A stretch of 64,000 bases of DNA from Chinchilla lanigera (taxonomy: Eukaryota; Chordata; Mammalia; Rodentia; Chinchillidae). Positions within the stretch are counted from its first letter, which is position 1. Every line of letters starts with the position of its first letter. The stretch lies in assembly GCF_000276665.1 (NCBI RefSeq), contig NW_004955434.1:22370459-22434458 (forward strand), in the 5' to 3' direction. The position numbers and the translations under genes are program-made. This document shows positions 33,647-46,610 of the stretch, in pieces. The notes beneath the pieces are model-generated. The model was not told the DNA's origin and searched no databases. It saw only the letters and a program-made list of their open reading frames with translations.

Positions 33647-33676
<30 letters not shown>
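33647..33676. repeat. (TG)n microsatellite, left end in the gap
   Basis: About 15 TG units directly after the N run; true length unknown. Confidence 0.95.
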
Positions 33677-33678
<2 letters not shown>

Positions 33679-33829
33679 TGAAAAGAAAGAGGTGATGGTC
33701 TCAGATCACTTCCATCATATACTCTCCACCCCTTCCCCAGTGCTAACCTATGTCAGCATTTAAAGGCGTGCTTTTCCTGGGTTTTTCCTGTGCTTCCATC
33801 TGACCTAAAACATACCTATGCATATGTAT

Positions 33830-34215
33830 GTATCTATATATTTATATCCTAAACAAATATATATACACATATTTTTCACAAAGCTGGGATCTAACCATAG
33901 CCACTGGGTGATGTACTTCCTTTTATCATAATATTTTATCTTATTATATATCTTGTTAAATCAATATTCTTCTCTGCTTTCTTCCTAATGGTGGTATAAT
34001 ATGCCATTACATAAATATAACATTTATTTCATTAAATAAACATGACATATTTTATTTAACTAAACCCCTAATTGAAGATTATGTAGCTTGTTGCTTATTT
34101 TTTGTATTACAAACAAGACAGCAATTAACATCTTTGAATATAAAATTTTCACTTGTTTGTGTTAATACTTTTGCAAAATATCTTCCTAGAAATAGTGATA
34201 TGGAAAATTGGAGTG
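33830..34215 (-). mobile_element. Antisense L1/HAL1-like fragment
   Basis: ATGGTGGTATAATATGCCAT, TTTAACTAAACCCCTAATTG and TATTACAAACAAGACAGC match the antisense old-LINE pattern around 'taaccaattccctattgatgg'. Confidence 0.55.
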
Positions 34216-36910
34216 TGCCTGAAGTTATTAATATATCAAAAGAAATAATATATGGTTGACAAGAAGCCGTCATTGGTGGTAGAGACTCAGACAGTCTGGA
34301 GGACAAACGCTGGCGGAACCTCGCCAGACAGTGCTGAGAGAAGGGGGAGTCTGAGTTCTCGCATCCATTTACTACTGACAATAAGATTAACTTTTTTCTT
34401 GAGAAAAATATAAAAATAATTTTCGTTGTTAGATGTTATTCCAATGTAAGGCAATTGAAGATCTGGATACCTTTTTGGGGGGGATTCTTATTCTACTTTA
34501 ATACATGGAACATGGAACGTTTTCAAAAATTCTAAAGATGAATCTTTTCTAAAGTTATCCTAGGTTTCTATTTACCTTGCTGCTAAAGAACAAGGAAAGA
34601 ACTGATCATGAGCCCACCTTAATGGTGCATATATGCTTACTCTTGGATACCTTTCTACCAGTCGTTCCTTCTCCAGGGATGATTACAGAAAGATCCAGGG
34701 CAACTCTCTCCTTTGAAACAGATGCCCTCTTCTTTGTCATTGCTCTGTCCCTAAAGTTGAGACCCCTAAGCTTATTATACAAACTAAAAAGGTAAAAGTT
34801 TCATGGAGGAATGAAAACCAAGTGGTAATGTGTAAATCTTATGTAATAATATTTTGAGGCAAAAATTAATGGGCAACATGGTAGTAATTTGACTGATTTT
34901 AGCTTTTGGTGTCTGGAAATTTTTGCTTCGTATCTCATTTTCAAAGAAATAAAAATTGAGCCAAAGCTAGAGAAAGGTGTTGTTTCTGAGTTTGACAAGG
35001 GCCCAATACATCTTTGCAGTAAATTCTTAGTCAAAAAGAATCTACCTCATATGATTCAATCCTTAATCTGAGTTCCAATTTCAGAAGAGATTTTTATCAC
35101 AGAAAAGAAGTTCACATTAAGAATTTCTTCTTAAAAGAAAATCCCACTGCCTGAGATCAGTACTTGGTCTGCCTGTCCCAGGGAGACAGCATCACTTTTA
35201 ATGAGGAAAATGACTTAACTTTCATCACAGGGGCACATTTAATCAGGCCCAAAACCTCTAGACCTGGTCTCTACCCAGTGAGGACTCCTGAGGCAATTCA
35301 CTTAGTCTTTAAGAGTGCCAAGGTCCTTATTCATAAACGTGGTTAACAACACTTGCCTCCTCTGCCCCAGGAAAGGGTTGGGTAGGTTAAATGAGGTGAT
35401 GTATGTGAAGCTGCTGTAACTATAACACATTACTGTCATTAACATTCCATCAGTTCTGTGTTCAGCCTGAAAACATCTCCTGTGTTCTAGGGTCAGCCAG
35501 ACATTATACAGGCAGAGCAACTCTATAGTATGAGATTTTTCTGATTAACCTGGATTTCAACATTTCTATCCCATTGTTCATACAAGGATCTGCCTCAGAC
35601 TGTGTTCTTACTTAGTTTAGAGAATAAGACCACTTAGTTTTTAATGAGATGTGTAAATGTACATACCACAATTAGAAGTCTATCTATGAATAATATCATA
35701 TAATAATCCTTTCTTTCTGAATGATATGGAATGCTCAATAATGGAAAAAATATTTTATTTTAAAAAAAAAACTGATCAAGTACCAAAAAAGAGAATGCAA
35801 CTTGGAAATATCTCTGGAAAGGGAAAGGGCAAAGGTCTATCAGAGGTGTCTGCTTCCAAATCAAGTAAAATTTACCCTTCAGAATCAGATACAACTTGGC
35901 CTCTGTACCTTTGACGATGACTCAGTGTCAAGAAAGACATTCCTCTTACAAGAGCTGGGTGTGAATTGTGACTACCACAGAAGAAAATGCTTTCACAGAA
36001 CGTCACTGGCAGCTGTGGAAGCTGGATTAGAAAGGAGTTAATTCTAAGAACACAAATAAATGAAATCTTTATACATGGGTATTACGGAACACCATTTTTT
36101 GACATTTATAAAAGAGTAGACTTTGACCTCACTTGGAATATGCATGTGATCTGTCTCCCATTCCACCCATAGTATTACCAGCACATTATTATTTGAACAT
36201 ACCAGAAGAGAAATAGCATTCCGTCACTGGATCAACATGTTACTTTAGAAGTCCCATCTTAGCACAAAGAATGTGTTGACATGGATAGGATGCATACTTT
36301 TTGAAAACCTCACACAGCGAAGCCAGTAAGTCACCCAGAAAGCCAACTCCATTTAAATTCTTACGAAACATCTCAGAAGAAATGCAAAACACTATTTAAA
36401 AATCACCATTGAAAGTGAAATACTTTCAGCAGCAGCTAGCTGGGAAAATAAAGGAAAACGTGGAGAATTTTCCTCTACTTAAGGAGCCCATCTTACTTGT
36501 ATTTTAAGAAAAGTCGGAGGGCATATGTTTGATTCCAGGTTGATTCTAATTCACTGAGCAGGTTTCTATGACATCCTCAAAGAGGTGAAAAGTTCTGATG
36601 AAAAACTCAGATGGCCCAGCTTACAACTGTAATATCTAATTCAACGACCTCCTGGGAATTCCGACGGCTTTCCTTGCTAATCTCAAGCCAGTTAAACTGC
36701 TGGGTCTCAGTTTCTGCTCTCTCCGTGTGCCTGCACCCACCGCTGTAACTAGGCACAGCAGTCACGAGGAGATTCTTTCTGTACATGTACATTTACACTT
36801 TCATCTAATGAGCCGCGCTTGAAACAGCTCCCAAGTAACCACTTCCCAAGTGTTCATTAGGGCGGGGGACAGCCACGTTGGAATGACTGCATTCAAGCCA
36901 TGTCTGAGAT
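34216..36910. other. Unassigned non-coding stretch
   Basis: AT-rich unique-looking sequence. A MIR tail may lie at 35360-35445 (GGTTAAATGAGGTGATGTATG). Frames at 34079-34381 and 35726-36172 have no recognisable domains. Confidence 0.45.
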
Positions 36911-37242
36911 TAGGGATTGACCAAATTTTTCTATAGAGCTCCAGACAGTAAACGTTCAGGCTCTGCAGGTCATGAAGTCTGTCACAAATTTTCTACTTTG
37001 TCACTGTAGCATGAAATTAGTTATAGAAAATACAAAAACAAGTGAGTATGGCCATATTCCAATAAAACTTTATTCATGAACACACATTTGAATTTCACAT
37101 AATTTTCACATGTTACACAATTTTTTTTCTGTTTTTCCAGCCATTTAAAAGAAACATAAAAACTGTTCTTAACCAACAAACCATGTAAAAACGGACAGGA
37201 GGGCTCATGTGACCCATAGGTCACGGTTTGCCGACCTCTAAC
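36911..37242 (-). mobile_element. Non-autonomous hAT-type DNA transposon relic
   Basis: Bounded by imperfect terminal inverted repeats: TAGGGATTGACCAAAT at the left and GGTTTGCCGACCTCTA at the right. Inside are ATTCCAATAAAACTTTATTC, TGCAGGTCATGAAGTCTGTC and TGACCCATAGGTCACGG, landmarks of a common ancient mammalian hAT family. No transposase is present. Confidence 0.75.
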
Positions 37243-37419
37243 TTAGGGTCTCAGAAGAGAGGAGAGTACTGGTGGAACTCCCAGGAGTCACGCAGAGGGA
37301 TGAACTACAGGTACAGCCCTTATTCCAGGACTAAAGTCCAATCAAAACAGTGATCAGTCCCGTCCACTGCATGCTCTCTTCCTAACCACATGGTAGCGTT
37401 ATCCTTTTTCACACTCTTC

Positions 37420-37625
37420 TTGTCAGTGTGCCTACGTGACTTGCTTTGGCCAATGAGATGTGAGAAGTGCTGTGTCTCTCTTCCAGGTGAAAATACAGAG
37501 TAAACCACAAGACTTACCAACGTTAGAGCAATTATGAATGGGCATAGTACCCACCATTGACCCTTAGCACACGTATTCTGAGTAAGAAATAAAAGCCTGC
37601 TGCATCCAGCCACTGAAAGGATGTT
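37420..37625 (+). mobile_element. Old LTR fragment, MaLR/ERVL-like
   Basis: GTGACTTGCTTTGGCCAATG, GAGATGTGAGAAGTGCTGTG and GAGTAAGAAATAAAAGCCTG (with AATAAA) followed by CCAGCCACTGAAAGG match the 3' half of an ancient ERVL-related LTR. Confidence 0.6.
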
Positions 37626-40600
37626 TTATTTACCGGTCAGCCCAGGCTGTACTAAATGCAATTAGCCTGTACTAAATTCAATTGGTTTATTCAATTCTGT
37701 GAATCAGAGGAGACCTGAAGTTCCTTAAAGTGAAATATTTATGCACACTTCAGCAGAAGACAGACACTTTGCCAACAGGAAAAAGTTTAACAATACACCA
37801 TAGATTGTTGTTCTGGATCTGTGACCTATAAAGAAAACTATTAAAAATAGAAGAGAAACTTTTAATGCTACTATTCAATGCAGATGGAAGTATTATAAGA
37901 CAGACAATCTCATATTGAGCTGGTGGGAAACAAAACTGCTATAATCTTTCTAGAAAGCTATTTTCCTGTTTACATCAATATCTTTCACAATTTTTAAGCT
38001 CTTTGACTACAAACTCTACATTTAGGAATCTAGCCTAAAAATAATAATAATAATAAAGAATTCAGGCAGATATTTTTGAATAATGACACCTGTTCTTGTT
38101 AAACTAGTAACAAAAAACTGGAAATAATTGGATGAAACTTTACAGGAAAAGCTAAAATATATTTTGATTTAATTTTTCATACAATAAAAATTATACAACT
38201 ATTTAAAATCAAACTTATAAAGAAATGTCATGATAAAAGCCAGATTATATTATATGGTATATATAGTGTAATAAAGATAATTTCATGATGCAGGCATGTT
38301 GTATATATTTTACATATAGTACATGTTGAAAGACAGAAGGCTGAAAAGAGACATGCCAAGACATCATAGGGTTATAAGTGATTATAATTGTATTCATTGA
38401 AATTTTTATATTTTCCAATTCTTCTACAAGGAACATGTATTACTGTTATAATCAAAAAGGCGAATCAAGGTATTCTTAAATAGTCTTCAATAAGCCAACT
38501 CCAGTTTCATCCTCAGAATGTACCAGTTGTATTTTCTGTTTCCATAAGCGGTGAAATCCAAGTATTCTCTTTATTGAAGTACCTTCCACCACCATTTTCT
38601 AACATTTTACCTAGAACCCAAGTTAAGTTGTCAGCATACAACTCTTACTGGATGGAGGCTCTTTGGGGCTTCTTTCAGGGTTCTTAGTGTTCTGAACAAA
38701 AAGAAAATTGGACAAGCCACTCAGACGAGGCAGTAAAGGTACAGATTACTGAAGGTGAAAATGAGGTAGTCTGCAGGGCGGAAGTGGGCCAGTGAGCAGA
38801 CTCAGCAGTGGCCCTGAGAACAAGGAAAGGGGGTTTTATCTACATTCCTGGGTTGGCTCCCCCTCATGTAAAGAAGGCACTGGAACATTTCTCCTATCGA
38901 GAACTCACTTGGTACCCTGCCAAACTCAAACTGCCCTGCTGAAAGACCGGCTTGGCTTCCTGCCAGATGTTCACACAGGACTGAGAACAGCAGTTTTTGA
39001 TTGTCCCTACAAATGGCACCAGATTCAAGTGAAGTATTGAAAATAGCACTTTCTGATCAGTACTTGTACAGCACTTAGGAGCCCTGGAGTCATTTTGGGT
39101 CCTGTGATCTGCTCACGTTCTCCTGGTTTTTATGAGTTTTGACATGTTCCGCCCAGGCTGGCTTACCCCAGCCTCCAAGCCCTACCTCTCCCCGTCCCCC
39201 CAGCAGCCCTAGAGGGCCACATACATGGGGAAAAGCGGGTCTTGCCTTCTTCCCAGGGCTGCAATCTATTAATTCAAAATTTATTACTATTGAAATTGAT
39301 TTGTTACCTTCATTCCAGTGAGTGACTTGCTTTCGGGGATTGCGGAGATCTGTCAGCCTTGCCTTTGCAGTCTTATCCACACCGCCACAACACGTATTAG
39401 TGGCAAAACAAGGTGATTCATGCTCACTCCTGCTGACCAGGCGTTTCACCAGCAGCTGCCTGTTTTGCTCCGGCATCCTGGCTCCTTTCACTTTATGGGG
39501 TCACTATCTGGCTTCCTCAGAAGTACTTGCTGGATCCTCTGTATTCAGCTAGCCAAACAAGACAGGAGAGAAAAGAGAAAAGTCAGACATCACTCTACCC
39601 TCCCTCGACTTGCCACAGTCACTTTAACCCCCAGGCCTTATGGGAAATGTAGTCTTTCTGTATCCTCAGAAAGGGGAAGTGGGGTTGGGGGACATCCCAC
39701 TACAAACCCGCTTCAGGAAGCTGAAAGTAGCTCTGAGCTCAATACTACATATTCCAATTTATCTTATCCCTTTATTAAAAGAATTCCCCCACTCAGTTCA
39801 TCCTTCTGTTGGATGATCAAAACTAGTTTTGAATCTTACCTCTAAGAAACTTTTCTAAATGCCCCAGCCAAAATGAACTTGTTTCTTCCTCCCTGGTCCT
39901 TCTCAGAGTCTGTCTCGTATCAGAGGAAATCCTGTATGTTCTTCCTTCATCAGAGAAGAGGGATAAACCGTGATCTCCTGTTGTGTATAGCATGGTGCCT
40001 GCCTGGAGCAGGCACTCAGAAAATGTTAGCTCCCTTACAGTGCTTTGACTCAACATCTGCAGAGGTTAATGGAACAAAAATACACCGTACTCATATGTCA
40101 CTTAAATGGTGCTGATTTTTAGTTCAGTCTCTTAACAGATATTATCTGAAGAACATTTATAAGGAAGTTCAGAAGAACCATCCAACAAGCACATGAGCTT
40201 TAAAACCTCTTTGGGGATTGATTTAAGAACCAAAGGCTCTAGCATAAGATTTCTTATTCCTCTGATAATCCTGTCGTATTTTGCAGATTTTAAAACTCTC
40301 TGTGGAGCTTTCCTTTTCCTGGAAAACCCATATTCTTCAGTAAATCAACTTTTCAGCCCCGTGGGTATAAAAACAGACTGTGTTGTGAATGTGCTTTAGC
40401 TTTACTGAGTTTGCAGGCAAATGGAAAGAAAAGCAAAGAAATAAAGTAAAAGTGAGAGGTGTGAACTTTCCCCATCCATCTTAATGGAGTGCTAACCTTC
40501 CTGCCTCAAGGTGACCCTTTGAATTCTAGAACTATTAAACAATGAGCTGAAATCCAAACAATCAGTCTGGGAATGAAATCTCCTTGAGAAAGGACAGCTG

Positions 40601-41860
40601 TGGCCAGTTTTGACCATGATTCAAGCTTAAGAAAGCAAACAAACCCACCGAACTGATTTGAGCTGTCCTCTGTTAGTTTTAGGCTCTAGAATCTGCCCCC
40701 TTTCCTCCGCCTGGAGTGATCATCCTACTTGAAAAGTGGAGGGGTGTAGAATGTGGCCTTTTGGGGACTGGTGCCTAAGGTAAGGTCCACTGAACCAAAG
40801 GCTCTGTTTTTGGTCAAAGTGCCTCAAAACTCTTCAAGTCTCAGGGACTGCTGGTTTTCACCACTTGGAGTGATCTATCTGATGCCTAGTGCTGAGGACT
40901 GCATGGAGGAAGGAGGCAGGAAGCAACAGAGTTTGATAAGAACCACCACCTCTCCCCCAAAACACAAACCCCAGGACTAACTCCAAACCGTTCTTCTTGG
41001 TAGTCTCCTCATTTAAAAAATAAGAGGACTGGAACCAAACACCGACCCTCTGCTGATTCTGTTGCCTGATGATTGGGTGAAAGCACAGGAGAAGAAAGAA
41101 GTCTGTGAAATCTAGTCAAAGGTGGACTCCCCTTCCAGGTCTAGGACCCACCTCCTGTTCTACCTAGGACAAATTCTTCAGTGTCTCTTAAAATATAAAT
41201 AACACTATTGCTTCATAATTATACTGCTCTGAGAGCCAAAGGACATCTTTATGGGAATAAAAAGCAGTCAAAATAGTAATTATTATTTCCTGACTGGTAG
41301 GAGCTTGGGAGACGTTTTCGAGGAGCTTTCCTCACCTGATTCTCTTTCCATTTCTTGCACATCTCAGTTCTGCTCGGCTAATTGCTGCAGACAAAGAAAC
41401 AAACAAAAGTTCCCACCAGAAATCCAGAGGAGAAAATATTGAAAAGTAAAACACTAAAATGTTAGCAGCATTGTTTCAGAGTATGAGGACTTGGGTAATT
41501 TTTGTTTATTTCTCTTTGTTGTAATTTCTAAATTTTCCATACAAGTATATGTTACTGCCAAATGTTTTGATAAATATTTTTGACTGAAAAAGAGCAAACA
41601 CTCAACAGATACTGTATGCTCAGTAGACTTGTTATTAAGCACCTCTTCCCAAGTTGCTGTGCATGAATTATACAATCATAAACCCCAGATTCATAGGTTA
41701 TTCTATTCCACTTGTTTAGTTTGGCGTATATGGTTACTGTATACTATTCTATCAGTTGTTTTATTTAGTGTGATATATATGGATACTTTCTAATGAGATA
41801 TGATATCAGATTACTAAAAACCCACATGATCCCACCTATCTGGTAACTGATATCGTAAAT
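37626..41860. other. Unassigned stretch with faint repeat traces
   Basis: 37840-38450 is AT-rich with old-LINE texture. (AAT)n lies at 38039-38055. A MIR end is likely at 39985-40035 (ATGGTGCCTGCCTGGAGC). TATGGGAAATGTAGT near 39640 weakly resembles a ZNF143-type site. Frames at 39090-39491 and 39420-39845 (133 and 141 codons) match no family I know. Confidence 0.45.
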
Positions 41861-42464
41861 TGTCGTATATATTAACATAACAGACAGCTAAGTTAGAAGC
41901 AATATTATAGGCTCCCTTGAGAGAGTCACTGCAAAGGGTGACAACTGTGGCTGGAGGTGCATCTGTTGCAGGCCAGGCCTCAAGATAAAGATGGAATGAC
42001 CAGGCCTACGTGCCTCCCAAGGGAGAAGCAATAGACTATAATTGGTATCACCTGGTCTAATAAAGTCTAGCTAGACATCAGTCACCCCGTGGGTGACCAG
42101 GACCTCCTGACTCATCGCTTCTAGAAAAGGTCCTTGCCCTTTCCATGTATACTTGCTGTGTGACTGACTTGCTTCCCCTTAGGATCAATGTTACCCAAGC
42201 AGCTACACTTATAATCTTATTGGTTGATCATAGTTTGTTCCACATTATACCCACCTCCTGATTCTGCTCTATAAAACATTTTTTGAGAAATGGGCTCACT
42301 GGCAATCCATTTGGGGGTTCCTCTTGCCTCTGAGGTACCCCCTATAAATATTTCCTACTCTTAACCTCCGTTGTTCCTTAGAATTTATTCTTCAATTTTG
42401 GGGAACATGAATTCGACATATCTGACGTCTAACAGGTTTGGAGTTATAGTACTTCCCTATATCA
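41861..42464 (+). mobile_element. Endogenous retrovirus LTR, copy 1
   Basis: About 604 bp, starting near TGTCGTATAT and ending CCTATATCA. It shares blocks with 45958-46610: AGGCCTCAAGA, ATAATCTTATTGGTTG (an inverted CCAAT box), GCTCTATAAAAC (TATA box), a TAAATATTTCCTACTCTTAACC polyadenylation region split over shorter matches, and the 3' end. The layout suggests a class I LTR. No viral gene is recognised. Confidence 0.75.
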
Positions 42465-42466
42465 TT

Positions 42467-42490
42467 TGGAGGTCTTATGTTATCGAGATA
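42467..42490 (+). promoter_or_regulatory. Possible tRNA-Gln-type primer binding site
   Basis: TGGAGGTC begins two bases after the LTR end and is followed, after a diverged middle with about four extra bases, by TCGAGAT. A Gln-tRNA primer site would read TGGAGGTC..(A)CCGAGAT. Correct position and eight exact starting bases support it, but the match is incomplete. Confidence 0.45.
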
Positions 42491-45065
42491 ACAAAATCAA
42501 GTTATGTGGCGCCTACACAGAGGACAAGCACTTATTATAAGGTATAAAGACAAAGTCTCTGTACTGGCAGGAGTCCGTACTGAAGCAGAGAACTCCACAG
42601 GATCCAATGGAGGACTTAATTTTCATTGGTGGGAGAAATGACAAAGGAGAGAATCCGGGGCAAGGTTAAAATGCAAAATACAAATTATTAAATGTTTCAC
42701 TATAAATAAAAGAGATGCAATGGAGAAAGTAAGTTAAGAACAGGATTCTAGGTTACAATAATTACAGAGAACTTTGTAGATTTTAAGATTATAGAAAAGA
42801 GCATTGTAATCCTACAGGTATCATTAAGTAACAAAATTACCTATGTGGCAACTATGTTAGTTTTTTGGCCAATTTAGTGTTTTCAGCATAAAACATTTGA
42901 TAACCTACTTGACTGGATGTGTGAAGCTAATGAAACCGAATGTCTAAAAATGACAGGCGAGAAGCCCAGGGGTAGGCGGTCTCCAGGTCCATTCAGCGAC
43001 TCAGCAGCATGAAGGATTTAGACTTCCCTGCTGCTCCTCTGTCCGCCCCCACCCTGTGCACGCCATGCTTCCCGCACAGCAGCTAGATGGGGATGGGTAT
43101 TCCCGGTGCCACGGTCTCACCACACTCCAAATGGTAGGGAAGAGTGGTGGTGAGGATGGGGCAAACCTGGCCAGAATAGCGTAGGAATCCTTCCCAGGGA
43201 TCTGTCTTTAGCAGGGAGAAAGATATTTTCCAGAGGCTCCCCCAGAAGTCTCCTCCTCAGACATCAATAGCTACAAGGGGGTCAAACAGTCACCCCATCA
43301 AAGTCAGTGGAAAAGCAAGAATCTGCATTTTCAGTTTCCAGTGTAGACCATGGTCTACGCACACTTGAAAAAAAATGGTGTAGTAATTGTGTAGAGAATC
43401 AACAGCGAAAGTTGTAACTGTTATTTTCAAGAATAGATTAAAATACCCGCCTGTTAATTTACTTCTAAATTCTTTATTCCTACAGAAAACTTACTATTTC
43501 ACCAAGTGACTCAAATGGATTATTTTAGCAGATATTGCTTCAAATGAAAGTGCCTGTACTCAATACATCACCCCTTCCACTGCCCTCCGGACACACAGAG
43601 CGAGTGCTCCTGAGAGCAGCCTGCAATTTTATTTTCTCTTTATTCTTCCCACAATCTTCGTTTCCTGGCCAAATTTACAGAATAGGATCATCTTACACGT
43701 TCAGAAGATAGCATTTATTTCTGCATTTTAGATTCTTGTGGGCTTTTCCTTTTAGTTTCAAATGCAACAGCAAAAACACAGCAGAAGCCAAGAATGTGTG
43801 GTTTCTGTGAGTGCTTACATTTTCTGCAAAGTTTCAAAGAAATATTTAATAAACACATTTAAAATTATACAATAAATGATGAACACCGTGTGTTGTTAGG
43901 CGTGGAAAGAAAATTGGGCAAAACAGAAATTACACAAATACACAAGACATAATTGAAGTACCTTCCACTAACTCATTCAGATGCCATCAACTAGTTTAAA
44001 ACAAAAAACAAAGATGAAAGTGCATTTATCATAGTTTACATTTTAAACTAACAACTACATGTTGTTTCTGAGTAGTATTTAGAATAAAAGGCTTGCCATC
44101 CATGGTGACTTAAGAATAATTAAAAAGTGACACTAAAAATAGATTACAAATTCATATCGGCTTTGTTTTGCTTTCCAATAAAACCAAACACAAAGTAAGG
44201 AGGAATTAAAAATTGTCATGCATTATAATAATTGCTTTGTAATTAGAATACTTCATCTTTTCTAAGAGCTTATTACCTACGGAGTGCATCCATCTGCACA
44301 ACTTTCTTGCATTCCCTCAGATAATTAGCTTTCAAAATATTCCTGGATGACATATTCTCCCTCTTCTTTACGCCTGAGATTTCATAAAATACAAGCACTC
44401 TTACCACAGTATTATGTTGAGACATGTAATTAACAGAAAATATTGTATGGTATTTATGTCAAACTTTACTTGAGCAAAGAGCATGCAGACCCTCAGTAAT
44501 TCCTGGGTGACCTAATTAGGTAAAACAAATTTATCTCACAAGTCTTGACACCATGCTCCTTCCAAGAGCAAACATTCCAGGCCTTGGAAGCATTCCACCC
44601 TGTAGTTCATCTCACAGCTTCCCATCCAACACAGTCAAGGCGGGCTATTTCCCTTTAGTTCCTCTTCCGGAAGTCCTTATCTCTCCAGCCCTACGGAGCC
44701 AGCCGCACTTCCCCGCCGCACCTCCCCGCCGGCTCCTGCTTGTAATCTGTTTATAACTCGCCTTCTTGGAAACCACAAGGCCCTCCCATATCTTTTCTTT
44801 ACCACATTGTTTCCACTACATCTTTGCTGAACTCTCTCTATAATTAAGAAGAAAGGTTCAATTTCCTTTTGTTAATATCATCATACAATTCTCTTCTCCT
44901 TTCTCGTTCATTCTGAAACCTATATAATGTTTTTGTTTGTTCTGTTTTGTGGTTTGTGTGGTCGTTCTTTCTTTCTTTCTTCTTTCTTTCTTTCCCTTTT
45001 TTGCCTACCAAACGCCTCACCTATGTCTAGAATTCACCTATGCATCATTATATTGCAATCTTATA
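42491..45065. other. Sequence between the two LTRs, no viral genes recognised
   Basis: 42955-43320 carries blocks (GCGAGAAGCCCAGGGGTAGG, TTTTCCAGAGGCTCCCCCAG) resembling an old mammal-wide interspersed repeat I cannot name. 43430-44560 is repeat-free, evenly complex, AT-rich and conserved-element-like. I see no gag, pol or env motif. Confidence 0.45.
44965..44995. repeat. (CTTT)n simple repeat
   Basis: Imperfect CTTT run interrupted by one TCTTC. Confidence 0.95.
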
Positions 45066-45193
45066 CCTGCCAGGTGAGGTGGCACACATCTATAACCCTC
45101 GTACTCTGGGAGGCTGATGCGGAAATATCACAAGTTTGAATCCCACCCAGAAAACTTAGTGAGATCTTATCTGAAAATTAAAAAAAAAAAAAA
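45066..45193 (+). mobile_element. B1 SINE, diverged
   Basis: TGCCAGGTGAGGTGGCACAC, TCTGGGAGGCTGATGCGG, GTTTGAATCCCACC and a 14-A tail at 45180-45193. Confidence 0.85.
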
Positions 45194-45203
45194 TGCTTAA
45201 CGA

Positions 45204-45260
45204 GGGCTGAGAATGCAGCTCTGTGTACAGGCCCTGGCTTCAGTCTCCAAAACTGCAAAC
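45204..45260 (+). mobile_element. ID-like SINE fragment, diverged
   Basis: AGGGCTGAGAATGCAGCTCT, ACAGGCCCTGGCTTCAGTCT and CCAAAACTGC match the ID consensus with the central part shortened. Confidence 0.6.
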
Positions 45261-45957
45261 ATTAACATAGTCTTATATGCTTACACTAAGTTCTTTTAAC
45301 ATTAAATATAAGAAGATTATTCCTACTTAAAGATACCCATTACTCCAGGATTATAACACATCATTTGGTGATTAAATAACATAACCATTTAAGACTAAGG
45401 TTAAAAAAAGAAATGTTTCCATTTACCTCAAAATTATAATTGTTTTTCCAATTAAGAGAAACTGTCATGAGAAATGATTGGTTCTACGAGTAGGATATTT
45501 AACTAACATCATTATCCCCCTATCCAAAGCAATAAGTAAAGGAAAAAATAATTTTAAATAGTCATTTTAGTTTTCTTAGATCAATTAGTTTATTACACAT
45601 CTACTAAGTACTCATATCTTTGATAAATAACTAGAAAAGACACAGAAGAAATACAAAATACAATGAGTTTGTTAAATTGATGTTTTCTATTAAGCATAAT
45701 TACGGCCATCTGAACCATAAATTCATGCAAACCACGTGCTCAACAAGAGGGAATAAATAATACCATACATGACACATGGATTTAACCTCACCTGAAAAGA
45801 CCACAAATTTCCAGTTCCCACAAGAGATCTCATTGATTTTCAAATTTCTACAGAAATCCATTGTCATACATGGCTACGGATTGAGAGAACAAAATCAGGT
45901 GGCTTTGGAGACTCCTTGAAGGATGAAGAGAGCATAGATGAATGAGACCGAGAGGGG
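45261..45957. other. Unassigned stretch ending in a purine tract
   Basis: Nothing is recognised until GAGACCGAGAGGGGAGAG (about 45942-45959), a purine-rich run directly before LTR copy 2. It could be a decayed polypurine tract or coincidence. Confidence 0.45.
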
Positions 45958-46610
45958 AGAGCGTATACGCCGTAGACAACTGAGTTAGATAGAAATGTTA
46001 CAGGCACGCAGGCAGCCTGGGCCCTCAAAGATGCCTTGCAACTGTGGGGGAGACAGACACTGCCATTGCGGGCCGGGCCTCAAGACGAAAGATGAAACAA
46101 ATGCACCCACATAGCTCCCTAGGGATGGACCTCAGGGATTGATATTCTAACTAGGTGGCAATCACCTTGAAGAGTCACTGACCCAACTCCCTACAGGAAA
46201 AGCCCCTGTTCTGTATGCACGTCCATTCACGTCCGCTTGCTGCATGACTGGCTTCCCCATTTGATCCTGATTCAATCAATTTTACCTGGGCAATTATGCT
46301 TGTAATCTTATTGGTTGGCCATAGTTTTGTCCCACCTAATGCCCCCCTTACAAATTCTCATGTTTTCTACCTTGGACTTGCATTGTATCATCGATTTGCT
46401 CTATAAAAATCCCTAGAAAAGGCACGTTCCTTGGCAAGCCACTGGGGTCTCCTTCTGTCTCTCTCTCAGGCTGAGGCTTTCTTTCCCCCAGTAAATATAC
46501 AATATTCTGCTCTTAACCTTCTGGTGTTCCTAAAATTCCTTCTTCAGTTTTAGAGAACATGAACTTGTCCCAGACATCTAGCAGGTTGGGAGTTTCTTTC
46601 TCCTATATCA
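45958..46610 (+). mobile_element. Endogenous retrovirus LTR, copy 2
   Basis: About 650 bp and co-linear with copy 1: GGGCCTCAAGACGAAAGATG, GCTTGTAATCTTATTGGTTG, TTGCTCTATAAAAATCCC (TATA box), CCCCCAGTAAATATAC (polyadenylation region), CTCTTAACCTTCTGGTGTTCC and the end CCTATATCA. The two LTRs are strongly diverged from each other. Confidence 0.75.

Noticed and set aside
39630..39650. ZNF143/THAP11-type promoter site (also near 3245)
   Set aside because: Single diverged matches without CpG island, paired motif or transcript evidence.
42508..42525. Lys-type primer binding site at TGGCGCC
   Set aside because: It lies over 40 bases past the LTR end; the TGGAGGTC motif two bases after the LTR is better placed.
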